Assembly (NCBI GenBank): GCA_963806015.1
Contig: CAWDWM010000001.1
Location: forward strand, 62,001 to 126,000
Source of the DNA: JAOPZW01 sp963806015
Lineage (GTDB): Bacteria > Actinomycetota > Thermoleophilia > Solirubrobacterales > Solirubrobacteraceae
Direction of reading: 5' to 3'
Length of the DNA: 64,000 nt
A program made the translations under genes and the position numbers. The first letter of the stretch is position 1. Every line of letters starts with the position of its first letter. Positions 41,363-49,910 of this stretch are shown here, piece by piece. The notes beneath the pieces are model-generated. The model ran no database searches and had not been told where the DNA came from. It saw nothing but the letters and a program-made list of their open reading frames with translations.

Positions 41363-41520
41363 CCAAGGACGTGATCAAGGGGATGCTGGGACTGCTCGCG
41401 GTCTTCGTGGTCGTCACCGCGATCGCCTACGTGCTGGGCGCGGCCAACCTCGGCACCGCGGCGACCTTCGGGCAGATCGCCTTCGCCGGCGCGCTCGTGT
41501 GGGTCCTGCTCAAGCGCTGA
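41359..41520 (+). CDS. Small membrane protein, unknown function
   Basis: A 53-residue protein, too short for most gene callers. Its GTG start overlaps the meaB stop (GTGA) and it ends at TGA 41518-41520. It has two hydrophobic stretches (LGLLAVFVVVTAIAYVLG and IAFAGALVWVLL) and a Lys-Arg end. The coupling to meaB supports it being real. No family is recognised. Confidence 0.6.
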   Translation: MTKDVIKGMLGLLAVFVVVTAIAYVLGAANLGTAATFGQIAFAGALVWVLLKR

Positions 41521-41530
41521 CGCGCGAGCG

Positions 41531-41555
41531 CTCGCAGCGCTTGCGGCGCTGCGAG
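41531..41555 (+). terminator. Hairpin after the ecm-meaB operon
   Basis: CTCGCAGCGC and GCGCTGCGAG pair perfectly over TTGCG, 10 nt after the last stop codon of the operon. There is no clear T-run. A terminator is the simplest reading. Confidence 0.5.
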
Positions 41556-41584
41556 GCCAACTGCTCATCGAGGGGTCGAGGCGA

Positions 41585-41633
41585 GGGGTGTGCTGCGATA
41601 TTCATCAATACGATGAATATGAGCGCACACCCC
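41585..41633. repeat. Long AT-cored inverted repeat between convergent operons
   Basis: Arms of 22 nt (GGGGTGTGC, 4 mismatched bases, ATATTCATC) pair across the loop AATAC. It lies in the 204-bp gap between the ecm operon end and the prkB end, which holds no gene. A two-way terminator or a protein site are the options; the AT-rich core is striking in this GC-rich DNA. Confidence 0.6.
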
Positions 41634-41724
41634 CTCACGGCTTGAGTTTGGTCGCGCGGCTCCGCCCACCCGCGGGCCGCCCGCCCTCGGTGATGCGGTT
41701 CGCGGCGCCGCCGCGCCTCGACGC

Positions 41725-42660
41725 TTACGACCTGACCGGCTCACGGTCCACCCGCGAGCCCGCGCCGCCCAGCGCCACGGTCGCCCGCGCCGTGACCAGG
41801 TGGTAGAGGACGAGGACCTGGACGATGGCGAGTGACTCCGAGCGGTGCAGCTCGGTCGCGATGGTGAACTCGCCCAGGCGCTCGGAGCGCAGGTGGCTGG
41901 CGAAGTGCATGCGATCCCAGATCGCCTCCTCGACCTCCGCGGCCTCGGCGGCGTCGATGTCGCCGGGGATCCACAGGTGGCGCTCGCTGTCTTTCTCGCT
42001 GAGGCGCATGCCCTGGCCGTCCCCGTTGATGAGCGGGCTGAGGTCGGGATGGCCGAGACCATCGCGCAGCGTGACCCTGGCGTCGAGGTGGTCCTGGTCG
42101 CCGCCATCGCCCGGCATGAACGACACGACGATGTCCGCCCAGCGTTGCTGGGGGCGGATGTAGGCCTCCGAGTCGGGCCCGCGGCGGTCGAGCTCCTCGA
42201 GGACCTGGTCGCTCGTGTAGCCGCGGCGCGAGCAGTCGCGCTGCACCTTCCAGTGGCGGCGCAGGTCCTCGGGCGGGGCGAGGAAGACGCGGACGTCGTA
42301 GCTCTCGCGCAACGTCGGCGTGTGGTAGCCGAGCAGCCCCTCGACGACCGTGAACTGGCGCGGCTCGACGTACTCGGCGGGGCCGAACGTCCCGTCCTTG
42401 TGCCGGTAGACGGGCTTGAGGATGGCCCGCCCCGCGCGCACGTGCCCGAGGTCCTGCTCCATGATGTCGAGGTGGTTGCAGTCGGGGTGCAGCGGCGTGA
42501 TCGCGCGCTCCGCGCGCTGGCGGCGATCGAAGCGATGGTAGTCGTCGGCGGCGATGTGGGTCACGTGCTCGTCGCCCAGCAGTCGCACGAGGCCGCGGGT
42601 GATCGTCGTCTTGCCCGCGGCGGAGTCCCCGACGACCCCGAGGATGATCGGGCGTGCCAT
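41725..42660 (-). CDS. prkB: Phosphoribulokinase
   Basis: A 311-residue kinase that makes ribulose 1,5-bisphosphate, the substrate of RuBisCO. Walker A is GVVGDSAAGKTTITRGL, followed by THIAADDYHRFDR and the Calvin-type block ITPLHPDCNHLDIMEQDL. The ATG at 42660 is preceded by GGAGGAG; a GTG at 42678 that overlaps the cbbX stop is an alternative adding six residues. It is the last gene of the cbbLSX-prk operon. Confidence 0.92.
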   Translation of the reverse strand: MARPIILGVVGDSAAGKTTITRGLVRLLGDEHVTHIAADDYHRFDRRQRAERAITPLHPDCNHLDIMEQDLGHVRAGRAILKPVYRHKDGTFGPAEYVEPRQFTVVEGLLGYHTPTLRESYDVRVFLAPPEDLRRHWKVQRDCSRRGYTSDQVLEELDRRGPDSEAYIRPQQRWADIVVSFMPGDGGDQDHLDARVTLRDGLGHPDLSPLINGDGQGMRLSEKDSERHLWIPGDIDAAEAAEVEEAIWDRMHFASHLRSERLGEFTIATELHRSESLAIVQVLVLYHLVTARATVALGGAGSRVDREPVRS

Positions 42661-42674
42661 CTGCTCCTCCGCGC

Positions 42675-43553
42675 TCACGCGAGCTCGCCGTCCTCGTCGC
42701 TGAACACCGAGCTGGCGAGGATGTCCTCGGCCTCGATGGTCACCAGGTCGCCGCGGTCCAGCGCGTCGCGGCGCTCGTAGAGGCGGCTGGCCTGACGCAT
42801 GCGCGCGCGCTCAATGGCGTTGCGGATGCTGCGCCCGTGCGCGAAGCGCGGGCGGCGCACGCGGCGCTCGACGTAGGCGCCGAAGGCCTTGCGCGCCGCG
42901 GGCGTGAGCTCGTAGCCCTGCTGGTCGAGCATGAGGTCGCCGATCGCGATCAGCTCGGGCACGTCGAAGTCGGGGAAGTGGATGTGGTGCGCCACGCGCG
43001 AGCCCATGCCCGGGTTGGAGCGGAAGAAGGTCTCCATGCGATCGCGGTAGCCCGCCAGCACGACGACGAGGTCGTCGCGCTCGGCCTCCATCACCTGCAG
43101 CAGGATCTCGATCGCCTCCTGGCCGTAGTCGCGTTCGTTCTCGGGGCGGTAGAGGTAGTAGGCCTCGTCGATGAAGAGCACTCCACCGCGGGCGCGCTTG
43201 AGCACCTCACGGGTCTTCGGGGCGGTGTGGCCGACGTACTGCCCGACGAGGTCGTCGCGGGTGACCGACACCACCTTGGGCTTCTCGACGTAGCCGAGCC
43301 GGTGCAGGATCTCGGCCATGCGCAGTGCGACGGTCGTCTTCCCCGTGCCGGGGTTGCCGGTGAAGCTCATGTGCAGCGACGGACGCGTGCACGTGAGACC
43401 GTGCTCGCGGCGCAGCCGATCGACGACGAGCAGTGCCGCGATCTCGCGGATGCGCGTCTTGACCGGCTCCAGCGCGACGAGCTCGGCATCGATCTGCGCG
43501 AGCACGGCCTCGAGGTCGCCGGCGGGCGGTGCGTCGGCTACGACCATGGTCAC
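42675..43553 (-). CDS. cbbX: CbbX, red-type RuBisCO activase
   Basis: A 292-residue AAA+ protein. Walker A is SFTGNPGTGKTTVALRM, Walker B GGVLFIDEAYYLYRP, and VGQYVGHTAPKT is the pore-loop region. It remodels inhibited red-type RuBisCO by pulling the large-subunit C-terminus. The GTG at 43553 overlaps the cbbS stop (GTGA). Its presence confirms the red type of the neighbouring enzyme. Confidence 0.93.
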   Translation of the reverse strand: MTMVVADAPPAGDLEAVLAQIDAELVALEPVKTRIREIAALLVVDRLRREHGLTCTRPSLHMSFTGNPGTGKTTVALRMAEILHRLGYVEKPKVVSVTRDDLVGQYVGHTAPKTREVLKRARGGVLFIDEAYYLYRPENERDYGQEAIEILLQVMEAERDDLVVVLAGYRDRMETFFRSNPGMGSRVAHHIHFPDFDVPELIAIGDLMLDQQGYELTPAARKAFGAYVERRVRRPRFAHGRSIRNAIERARMRQASRLYERRDALDRGDLVTIEAEDILASSVFSDEDGELA

Positions 43554-44014
43554 GCCGGGCGTCCGCCGTTGCCGGTCGCCGTGCCCCGTGCTCCATAGCG
43601 GTGCCCGGAGGGCGCGTCGGCCGCGTAGGCGTGGATCGTGTAGCGGATCTGGCGATCGGCCTTCTCCTGGCGCTGGACGGCGAAGCCCGGCTCGACCGCC
43701 GGGCGCCCGACGACGAAGGCCAGCGCCGTGGTCTGGCGCCCGAGCGAGCGGTCGTAGCAGACGACCTTCACGTAGCCGTGCGGCCACGCCTCGCGCGCCC
43801 CGCGGATCTCGCCCATGACGACGTCGACGTCATCCTCGATGAGGTCGAACTGCGGCGGCGCCCACATCTCCCACAGCGCGTTGCGCGGGTGCGGGTCGTC
43901 GGTGTGCTCGACCATGATCGCCCAGCCCTGGCGCAGGGCGTAGCGCAGCTGGGCCTCGATCTGAGCATCGGTCAGGTCGGGCAGGTAGGAGAACGTTCCC
44001 TGGGTGATCCGCAT
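43550..44014 (-). CDS. cbbS: RuBisCO small subunit (red type)
   Basis: A 154-residue small subunit starting MRITQGTFSYLPDLTDAQI, with YALRQGWAIMVEHTDDPHPRN and PHGYVKVVCYDRSLGRQT. The C-terminal extension beyond residue 110 is typical of red-type small subunits, where it forms the central barrel of the hexadecamer. It starts 12 nt after cbbL. Confidence 0.93.
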   Translation of the reverse strand: MRITQGTFSYLPDLTDAQIEAQLRYALRQGWAIMVEHTDDPHPRNALWEMWAPPQFDLIEDDVDVVMGEIRGAREAWPHGYVKVVCYDRSLGRQTTALAFVVGRPAVEPGFAVQRQEKADRQIRYTIHAYAADAPSGHRYGARGTATGNGGRPA

Positions 44015-44026
44015 GGCGTCCCTCCG

Positions 44027-45499
44027 TTAGCTCAGCGTGGGGGTGACCAGGACGTCGGGTGTGTCGGTCGACGTGAAGTCGAAGCTGACGTCCTTCCAGA
44101 CCTCGAGCGCCGCGTCGAGCTCCGGGCAGCCCTTGGCCGCCGCGATCAGGATGTCGGGGCCCTCGTTGAAGTAGTCGCGGCCCTCGTTGCGGGCCATGAT
44201 CATCGCCTCGACGGCGACGCGGTTGGCCGTCGCGCCGGCCGCGATGCCCATCGGATGGCCGATCGTGCCGCCGCCGAACTGCAGCACGACGTCCTCGCCG
44301 AGGTAGTGCAGCAGCTGGTACATCTGGCCGGCGTGGATGCCGCCCGAGGCGACGGGCATGACCCCCGGCATCGAGCCCCAGTCCTGGTCGAAGTAGAGCC
44401 CGGTCTGCGGGTTCGCGTGGTTGAAGCGCTGCCGGCAGACGTCGTAGTAGCCGCGAACCATGTCGGGGTCGCCCTCGAGCTTGCCCACCACGGTGCCGGC
44501 GTGGATGTGGTCGACGCCCAGCAGCCGGCACCACTTGGCGATGACCCGGAAGGACACGCCGTGGGTCTTCTGGCGCGTGTAGGTCCCGTGGCCGGCGCGG
44601 TGCAGGTGCAGCAGCATCCCGTTGGCGCGGGCCCACCTCGACATCGACGTCATCGCCGTGAAGCCGACGGTGAGGTCCATCATGATGATGATCGAGCCGA
44701 TCTCCTTGGCGAACTGCGCGCGCTCGTACATCTCCTCCATGGAGGCCGCCGTGACGTTCATGTAGTGGCCCTTGATCTCGCCGGTCCGGGCCGAGGCGCG
44801 GTTGACCGCCTCCATGGCGTGCAGGAAGCGATCGCGCCAGCGCATGAACGGCTGCGAGTTGATGTTCTCGTCGTCCTTCGTGAAGTCCAGGCCGCCGCGC
44901 AGCGCCTCGTAGACCACGCGCGCGTAGTTCTTGGCCGAGAGCCCCAGCTTGGGCTTGGTCGTGGCGCCCAGCAGCGGGCGGCCGAACTTGTCGAGGTACT
45001 CGCGCTCCATGACGATGCCGTGCGGCGGGCCCTGGAAGGTCTTGACGTAGTGCAGCGGGATCCGCATGTCCTCCAGGCGCAGCGCCTTGAGCGCCTTGAA
45101 GCCGAAGACGTTGCCGATGATCGACGACGTCAGGTTGGCGATCGAGCCCTCCTCGAAGAGGTCGATGTCGTAGGCGATGTAGGCGATGTACTGCCCGGGC
45201 GCGCCGGGGACCTCGTCGACGCGGTAGGCCTTGGCCTGGTAGTGCTCGTAGGGCGTCAGGCGGTCGGTCCACACGACGGTCCACGTCGCCGTCGACGACT
45301 CGCCCGCGACCGCCGCGGCCGCCTCGATCGCGTCCACGCCGTCCTGGGGTGTGACGCGGAACGCGCACAGGACGTCGGTGTCCTTGGGCTCGTAGTCCGG
45401 GTCCCAGTAGCCCATCTGCGCGTAGGGCGTGACGCCCGAGGTCCAGCGATCGCGGCCGTCCTGTCGTTCTGCGTGGGAGGTGGTCACGGCGGCAAGCAT
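44027..45499 (-). CDS. cbbL: RuBisCO large subunit, form I red type
   Basis: A 490-residue large subunit. TTKPKLGLSAKN carries the catalytic Lys, GLDFTKDDENINSQPF the carbamylated Lys and Mg2+ ligands, and HIHAGTVVGKLEGDP loop 6. It fixes CO2 onto ribulose bisphosphate. With cbbX it belongs to the red lineage; a form IE identity, as in trace-gas-oxidising actinobacteria, is an inference from the hydrogenase context. It is the first gene of cbbLSX-prk. Confidence 0.95.
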   Translation of the reverse strand: MLAAVTTSHAERQDGRDRWTSGVTPYAQMGYWDPDYEPKDTDVLCAFRVTPQDGVDAIEAAAAVAGESSTATWTVVWTDRLTPYEHYQAKAYRVDEVPGAPGQYIAYIAYDIDLFEEGSIANLTSSIIGNVFGFKALKALRLEDMRIPLHYVKTFQGPPHGIVMEREYLDKFGRPLLGATTKPKLGLSAKNYARVVYEALRGGLDFTKDDENINSQPFMRWRDRFLHAMEAVNRASARTGEIKGHYMNVTAASMEEMYERAQFAKEIGSIIIMMDLTVGFTAMTSMSRWARANGMLLHLHRAGHGTYTRQKTHGVSFRVIAKWCRLLGVDHIHAGTVVGKLEGDPDMVRGYYDVCRQRFNHANPQTGLYFDQDWGSMPGVMPVASGGIHAGQMYQLLHYLGEDVVLQFGGGTIGHPMGIAAGATANRVAVEAMIMARNEGRDYFNEGPDILIAAAKGCPELDAALEVWKDVSFDFTSTDTPDVLVTPTLS

Positions 45500-45575
45500 C
45501 GGGCGTCATGGATTCGTAAGCAAGCAAAAGATTCGCAGCCATTCTTAGGTTTCAATCTATGCTTTCGTCTCCTCG
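45500..45575. promoter_or_regulatory. Divergent cbbL/cbbR promoter region
   Basis: A 76-bp AT-richer gap between cbbL and cbbR with repeated TTC-containing motifs (ATTCGTAA, ATTCGCAG, ATTCTTAG, TTTCAAT). TACGAAT reading leftward could be the cbbL -10. LysR-type regulators bind such T-N11-A sites; which of them is the CbbR box cannot be fixed by eye. Confidence 0.5.
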
Positions 45576-46463
45576 GTGTCCGTCACGCTCACCCAGCTGC
45601 GCAGCTTCCTCGCCGTGGTCCGCACCGGATCGGTGACGCAGGCCGCCGACGAGCTCGTCGTCACGCAGCCGTCGGTCTCGGCGGCGATCACGGCGCTGTC
45701 GCGCGAGGTCGGGACGCCGCTGCTGCAGCGCGATGGCCGCGGCGTGCGCCCGACGCCCGCCGGCGACGCGTTCGCGCCGTACGCCACCGACGTCATCGGG
45801 CTCCTGGAGAAAGGCCGTCAGGCGGCCCGCGAGGCGGTCGCCGCGAGCGATCGCGTGCTGCGGATCGCCGCCGTCACGACGGCGGCCGAGTCCTTCGTCC
45901 CCGGGCTCATGCAGGCGTTCTCGGCCCGCCATCCCGAGGTGCGCCTCGGCCTGAGCGTCGGCAACCGCGGCCAGGTCCTCGACTGGCTCGTGACGCACGA
46001 GGCGGACATCGCCTTCGGCGGGCGCCCGCCCAACGACGAGCGCCTGGACGCGCGGCCGTTTCGCCCGAACGAGCTCGTGCTGGTCAGCGCGGCGAACGAC
46101 CGGCTGGCCGGCGGGCACCCGGTCGCCCCCGCCGAGCTCGGCGGGCGCACGTGGCTGCTGCGCGAGCCCGACTCGGGGACGCGGTCGGCCAACGAGGAGT
46201 TCCTCTCGGCCAACGCCCTGCACGGCGAGACGCTGACCGTCGGGTCCAACGGGGCGATCCGCCAGGCGGCCCGGATCGGCCTCGGGATCTCGTTCCTGTC
46301 GGCCGACGCCGTGACGTCGGACGTCGAGTCGGGCCTGCTCGGGGTCATCGCGATCGATCCGGCGCCGCCGCCGCGCGCATGGCACGTGATGCGCGTCGCC
46401 GTCGGGCCACCGCGGCCGCTGATCGACGAGTTCGTCGCGTTCGTCACCGCGTCGGCGGGCTGA
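45576..46463 (+). CDS. cbbR: LysR-type regulator of the cbb operon
   Basis: A 295-residue LysR-type activator. The N-terminal winged helix (GSVTQAADELVVTQPSVSAAI) is followed by a periplasmic-binding-like effector domain. Divergence from cbbL identifies it as CbbR, which senses Calvin-cycle or NADPH status. Its 3' end overlaps the convergent hypF by 20 bp. Confidence 0.88.
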   Translation: MSVTLTQLRSFLAVVRTGSVTQAADELVVTQPSVSAAITALSREVGTPLLQRDGRGVRPTPAGDAFAPYATDVIGLLEKGRQAAREAVAASDRVLRIAAVTTAAESFVPGLMQAFSARHPEVRLGLSVGNRGQVLDWLVTHEADIAFGGRPPNDERLDARPFRPNELVLVSAANDRLAGGHPVAPAELGGRTWLLREPDSGTRSANEEFLSANALHGETLTVGSNGAIRQAARIGLGISFLSADAVTSDVESGLLGVIAIDPAPPPRAWHVMRVAVGPPRPLIDEFVAFVTASAG

Positions 46464-48693
46464 GCACCTCGCGCTGGGCTGCGGCCACCGCGGCCTGGCC
46501 GAAGCTGATGGCGCCGTCGTTGGGCGGCAGGCGCTCGGGCAGGAGCACGCGCAGGCCCGCGTCCTCGAGCAGCGGCGTCGTGCGCTCGAGCAGCAGGCGG
46601 TTCTGCCACACGCCGCCGGCGAGCACGACGGTGTCCAGGCCGCGCGCGCCGGCGGCCTCGGCGCACGCCTGTGCGGTGGCGCGCGCGATCGTGCGATGGA
46701 AGCGGGCGGCGATCAGCGACGCGTCGACGCCGGCCGCCACCTGCAGCGCGACGGCGGCGACCGTCCCGCGGGCATCGAGGATGCCGCCGGCGACGTCGAG
46801 CGGATAGGCGCCGTGTTCGTGGCGATCGCTGATCGCCTCGAGCTCGACCGCCGCCTGGCCCTCGTAGCTGACCTCGGTGCGCAGGCCGCAAAGGGCGGCG
46901 ACGGCGTCGAAGAGGCGGCCCATGCTCGTCGTCAGCGGCGCGGCGAGCCCCGTGCGTGTCAGCTCGGCCACCGCATGCCAGGCGCGCGGCTCGATTCCCG
47001 GCAGCGGCGAAGGGGCGGCGCCCATGACCTCGACCAGCCAGGCGCAGGCCATCCGCCACGGCTGGCGCACGGCGCGGTCGCCGCCGGGCAGGCGCACGGG
47101 CCACAGATGGCCGGCGCGCTCGAACCCGTCGAGGCCGCCGGCCAGCAGCTCGCCGCCCCACACGGTGCCGTCGAGGCCGTAGCCGGTGCCGTCGTAGATC
47201 GCCCCGATCGCCGGCCCGCGCCGGCCGTGCTCGGCCAGCACCGCGGCGAGGTGGGCGTGGTGGTGCTGCACGCCCACGTGAGCGATGTCCTCGCGGGCGA
47301 GCGCGTAGGTCGTCGACAGGTAGTCGGGGTGCAGGTCGTGGGCCACGACCGCCGGCGCGACCGCGAAGAGCCGCTCGAAGTGGGCCACGCCCACCGCGAA
47401 CGAGCGCAGGGTCTCCTCGTTGCGCAGGTCGCCGATGTGGTGGCCGGGCCACGCGCGCCTGCCCTTGGCCAGGCAGAACGTGCTCTTGAGCTCGGCGCCG
47501 CAGGCCAGCAGCTCGCCCGCGTCGACGGGCAGCGCCAGCGCCTCGGGCACGTACCCCCGCGAGCGGCGCAGCAGCAGCGGGTGCCCGCCGACGGCGCGCA
47601 CCACCGAGTCGTCGGTGCGCGTGCGGATCGGGCGGTCGTGCACGAGGACGTGGTCGGCGATGCGCGCCAGGCGCTCGATCGCATCGTCGTCGCGGTAGGC
47701 GATCGGCTCGTCGGCGACGTTGCCGCTGGTCATGACCAGCGTCGTGGCGGCGTCGCCCGCCAGCAGGTGGTGCAGCGGCGAGTAGGGCAGCATCACGCCG
47801 AGCTCGGCGCTGCGCGGCGCCACCGCCGCCGCCACGGGCGCGTCGGCGCGCCGCGCCGCCAGGACGATGGGGCGCTCGCGCCCGCACAGCAAGGCGGTCT
47901 CGGCCTCCCCCAGCTCGACGAGCGTCGCGGCCATCTCGACGTCGGCCGCCATGAGCGCGAACGGGCGGTCCTCGCGGTGCTTGCGCGCGCGCAGCCGCGC
48001 CACCGCGGCCTCGTCGTCGGCGCGGCAGGCGAGGTGGTAGCCGCCCACGCCCTTGACCGCGACGATCGCGCCGTCGAGCAGCAGCGCCGCGGCCGCGACC
48101 ATCGCGTCGTCGCCCACGGCGTCGCCCAGCCGCACCGCCGGCCCGCAGTCCGGGCAGGCGTTGGGCTGCGCGTGGAAGCGGCGGTCGCCCGGGTCGTCGT
48201 ACTCCGCCTGGCAGCGCTCGCACATGGCGAAGCCGGCCATCGTCGTCAGCGGCCGGTCGTAGGGCACGCCTGCGACGATGGTGAAGCGCGGGCCGCAGTT
48301 GGTGCAGTTGACGAACGGGTAGCGAAAGCGGCGATCGGCGGGGTCGAAGAGCTCGGCCAGGCAGTCCTCGCATGTCGCGGCGTCGGCCGTCACCGGTGCG
48401 GCCGCCTCGCCGCCCGCGGGGCTCTCGAGGATCCGGAACTCGCGATCGCCCGTCGGGGGCAGCGGCGTCCACGCCACCGACTCGATCGACGCCAGCGGGG
48501 GCGCCTCGGCCGCCAGCCGCGCGACGAACCGCGCCACCGCGTCGGGGGCGCCCTCGACGTCGAGCAGCACGCCGCGCTCGTCGTTGAGCACGTAGCCCCC
48601 CAGCCCCTCCTCGCGCGCCAGCCGGTAGACGTAGGGCCGAAAGCCGACGCCCTGGACGGTGCCCTCCACCCGCGCGGACGCGCGCAGGGTCAC
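46444..48693 (-). CDS. hypF: HypF, carbamoyltransferase of hydrogenase maturation
   Basis: A 749-residue protein that makes the cyanide ligand precursor with HypE. Domains in order: acylphosphatase (VQGVGFRPYVYRLA, about 12-25), two zinc fingers (CEDCLAELFDP with CTNCGPR; CERCQAEYDD with CPDCGP), YrdC-like (AVKGVGGYHLAC) and the Kae1-like carbamoyltransferase (VGVQHHHAHLAAVLAEH). The GTG start overlaps the SIS gene stop (GTGA). Last gene of the hydrogenase operon. Confidence 0.95.
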   Translation of the reverse strand: MTLRASARVEGTVQGVGFRPYVYRLAREEGLGGYVLNDERGVLLDVEGAPDAVARFVARLAAEAPPLASIESVAWTPLPPTGDREFRILESPAGGEAAAPVTADAATCEDCLAELFDPADRRFRYPFVNCTNCGPRFTIVAGVPYDRPLTTMAGFAMCERCQAEYDDPGDRRFHAQPNACPDCGPAVRLGDAVGDDAMVAAAALLLDGAIVAVKGVGGYHLACRADDEAAVARLRARKHREDRPFALMAADVEMAATLVELGEAETALLCGRERPIVLAARRADAPVAAAVAPRSAELGVMLPYSPLHHLLAGDAATTLVMTSGNVADEPIAYRDDDAIERLARIADHVLVHDRPIRTRTDDSVVRAVGGHPLLLRRSRGYVPEALALPVDAGELLACGAELKSTFCLAKGRRAWPGHHIGDLRNEETLRSFAVGVAHFERLFAVAPAVVAHDLHPDYLSTTYALAREDIAHVGVQHHHAHLAAVLAEHGRRGPAIGAIYDGTGYGLDGTVWGGELLAGGLDGFERAGHLWPVRLPGGDRAVRQPWRMACAWLVEVMGAAPSPLPGIEPRAWHAVAELTRTGLAAPLTTSMGRLFDAVAALCGLRTEVSYEGQAAVELEAISDRHEHGAYPLDVAGGILDARGTVAAVALQVAAGVDASLIAARFHRTIARATAQACAEAAGARGLDTVVLAGGVWQNRLLLERTTPLLEDAGLRVLLPERLPPNDGAISFGQAAVAAAQREVLSPPTR

Positions 48694-49910
48694 GACTCCA
48701 CGAGCTCCCGGAGCACGTGGTAGGCCGTCGCCTGGGCCTCCTGGATGCGCGGGATGTGCTGCGAGCGGGTGACGATGACGTGGTCGGCCAGCCCTTCGGC
48801 CGCCACGCGGCCGCCGTCGTAGCCGACGAGCGCGATCGTGCGCAGGCCGCGACGGCGGGCCTCCACCAGCGCCTCGAGCACGCTGAGCGAGTTGCCGCTC
48901 GTGGAGAGCGCCAGCAGCGCATCGCCCGGGCGCCCGTACGCGATCACCTGGCGGGCGAAGATCGCCTCGGTCCCGATGTCGTTGGCGATCGCGGTGAGGA
49001 TCGCGCTGTCCGCGGTCAGGTCGATCGCGCGGCGCGCGGGCCAGCCGCGCTCGGCAGGCGGCCCGGCGAAGTCGGCCACGGCGTCCATCGCGTCGGTGGC
49101 CGAGCCGCCGTTGCCGAGCGCCAGCAGCCGCCCGCCGGCGTCGAAGGCGGCGCGCAGGTCCGCCGCCGCCGCGCAGAGCGCCTCGAAGCCGTCGTCGAGC
49201 GTCTGCGCGCGCAGCGCCCCGACCTCGCCGGCCTTCATCGCCGCCGACGCGCCGACATCGGCGAGGATGGCGTCGAGGTCGTGCTCCTGCTCGCCGAGGA
49301 AGGGATAGAGGAAGCTCGACGCACCGACGTCGTGCACGGGCTGCGCGGTGCGGCCCTCGAGCAACCCGCGATGCTCGAAGAACACGTGCACGAGCTCCCA
49401 GAGCACGTGGTAGAGCGTCTCGACGACCTCCTGGCGCACGAAGGGGTCGTCGCTGGGCGGCTCGAGCTCCCACTCGGCGCCCAGCGCCGCGAAGGCGATC
49501 GTCAGGCACCCGCGCGCCCGCGCCAGCGCCAGCGCCTCCGCGAGCTCCGGACCGTCCGCCGGCTCGCCGAAGGCGATCACGATGTCGTCGGGCTCGGCGA
49601 TCAGGTCGAGCTCGGTGACGATCGGGCCCGACGCGCCGGTGAGCCCGATGGCCGGCAGCGCGCGCTTGCCGACGATCACCGGGTGCACGAACTCGACCGC
49701 GACGTGGCGCACGTCCGAGCGCGCCGGCGCCGTCGCCCCCACGGCCACGAGCCGCCCGTCGCGGGCGAAGCGCTCGGCCATGCGATGGCACAGCCGCGCG
49801 ATCCGCGCGACTCCCTGCTCGGAACAGAGCGCGGCGCTGCACGTAGCGCGCGCGGCCAGCCGGCGCCCGACGAGGTCGCGCAGGACGTCCGTCGGGAGCG
49901 CCGCGGTCAA
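48690..49910 (-). CDS. Tandem SIS-domain protein of the hydrogenase operon
   Basis: A 406-residue protein with two sugar-isomerase (SIS, GmhA-like) domains. The C-terminal one has LALGNGGSATDAMDAVADF and LLALSTSGNSLSVLEAL, the phosphosugar-binding loops; the N-terminal one (about 1-180) is diverged. A TTG at 49910 overlapping the hypB stop (TTGA) is the likely start. SIS proteins recur in actinobacterial uptake-hydrogenase operons; their role there is unknown. Confidence 0.72.
   Translation of the reverse strand: MTAALPTDVLRDLVGRRLAARATCSAALCSEQGVARIARLCHRMAERFARDGRLVAVGATAPARSDVRHVAVEFVHPVIVGKRALPAIGLTGASGPIVTELDLIAEPDDIVIAFGEPADGPELAEALALARARGCLTIAFAALGAEWELEPPSDDPFVRQEVVETLYHVLWELVHVFFEHRGLLEGRTAQPVHDVGASSFLYPFLGEQEHDLDAILADVGASAAMKAGEVGALRAQTLDDGFEALCAAAADLRAAFDAGGRLLALGNGGSATDAMDAVADFAGPPAERGWPARRAIDLTADSAILTAIANDIGTEAIFARQVIAYGRPGDALLALSTSGNSLSVLEALVEARRRGLRTIALVGYDGGRVAAEGLADHVIVTRSQHIPRIQEAQATAYHVLRELVES

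Noticed and set aside
41565..42107. Minus-strand 180-codon frame extending past prkB into the intergenic repeat
   Set aside because: Ser/Arg/Pro-rich shadow of prkB in another frame.
43529..46807. 1092-codon plus-strand frame across the cbb genes
   Set aside because: It is antisense to cbbS/cbbL, has His/Val/Arg-rich low-complexity sequence and matches no family. It is a typical GC-rich shadow.
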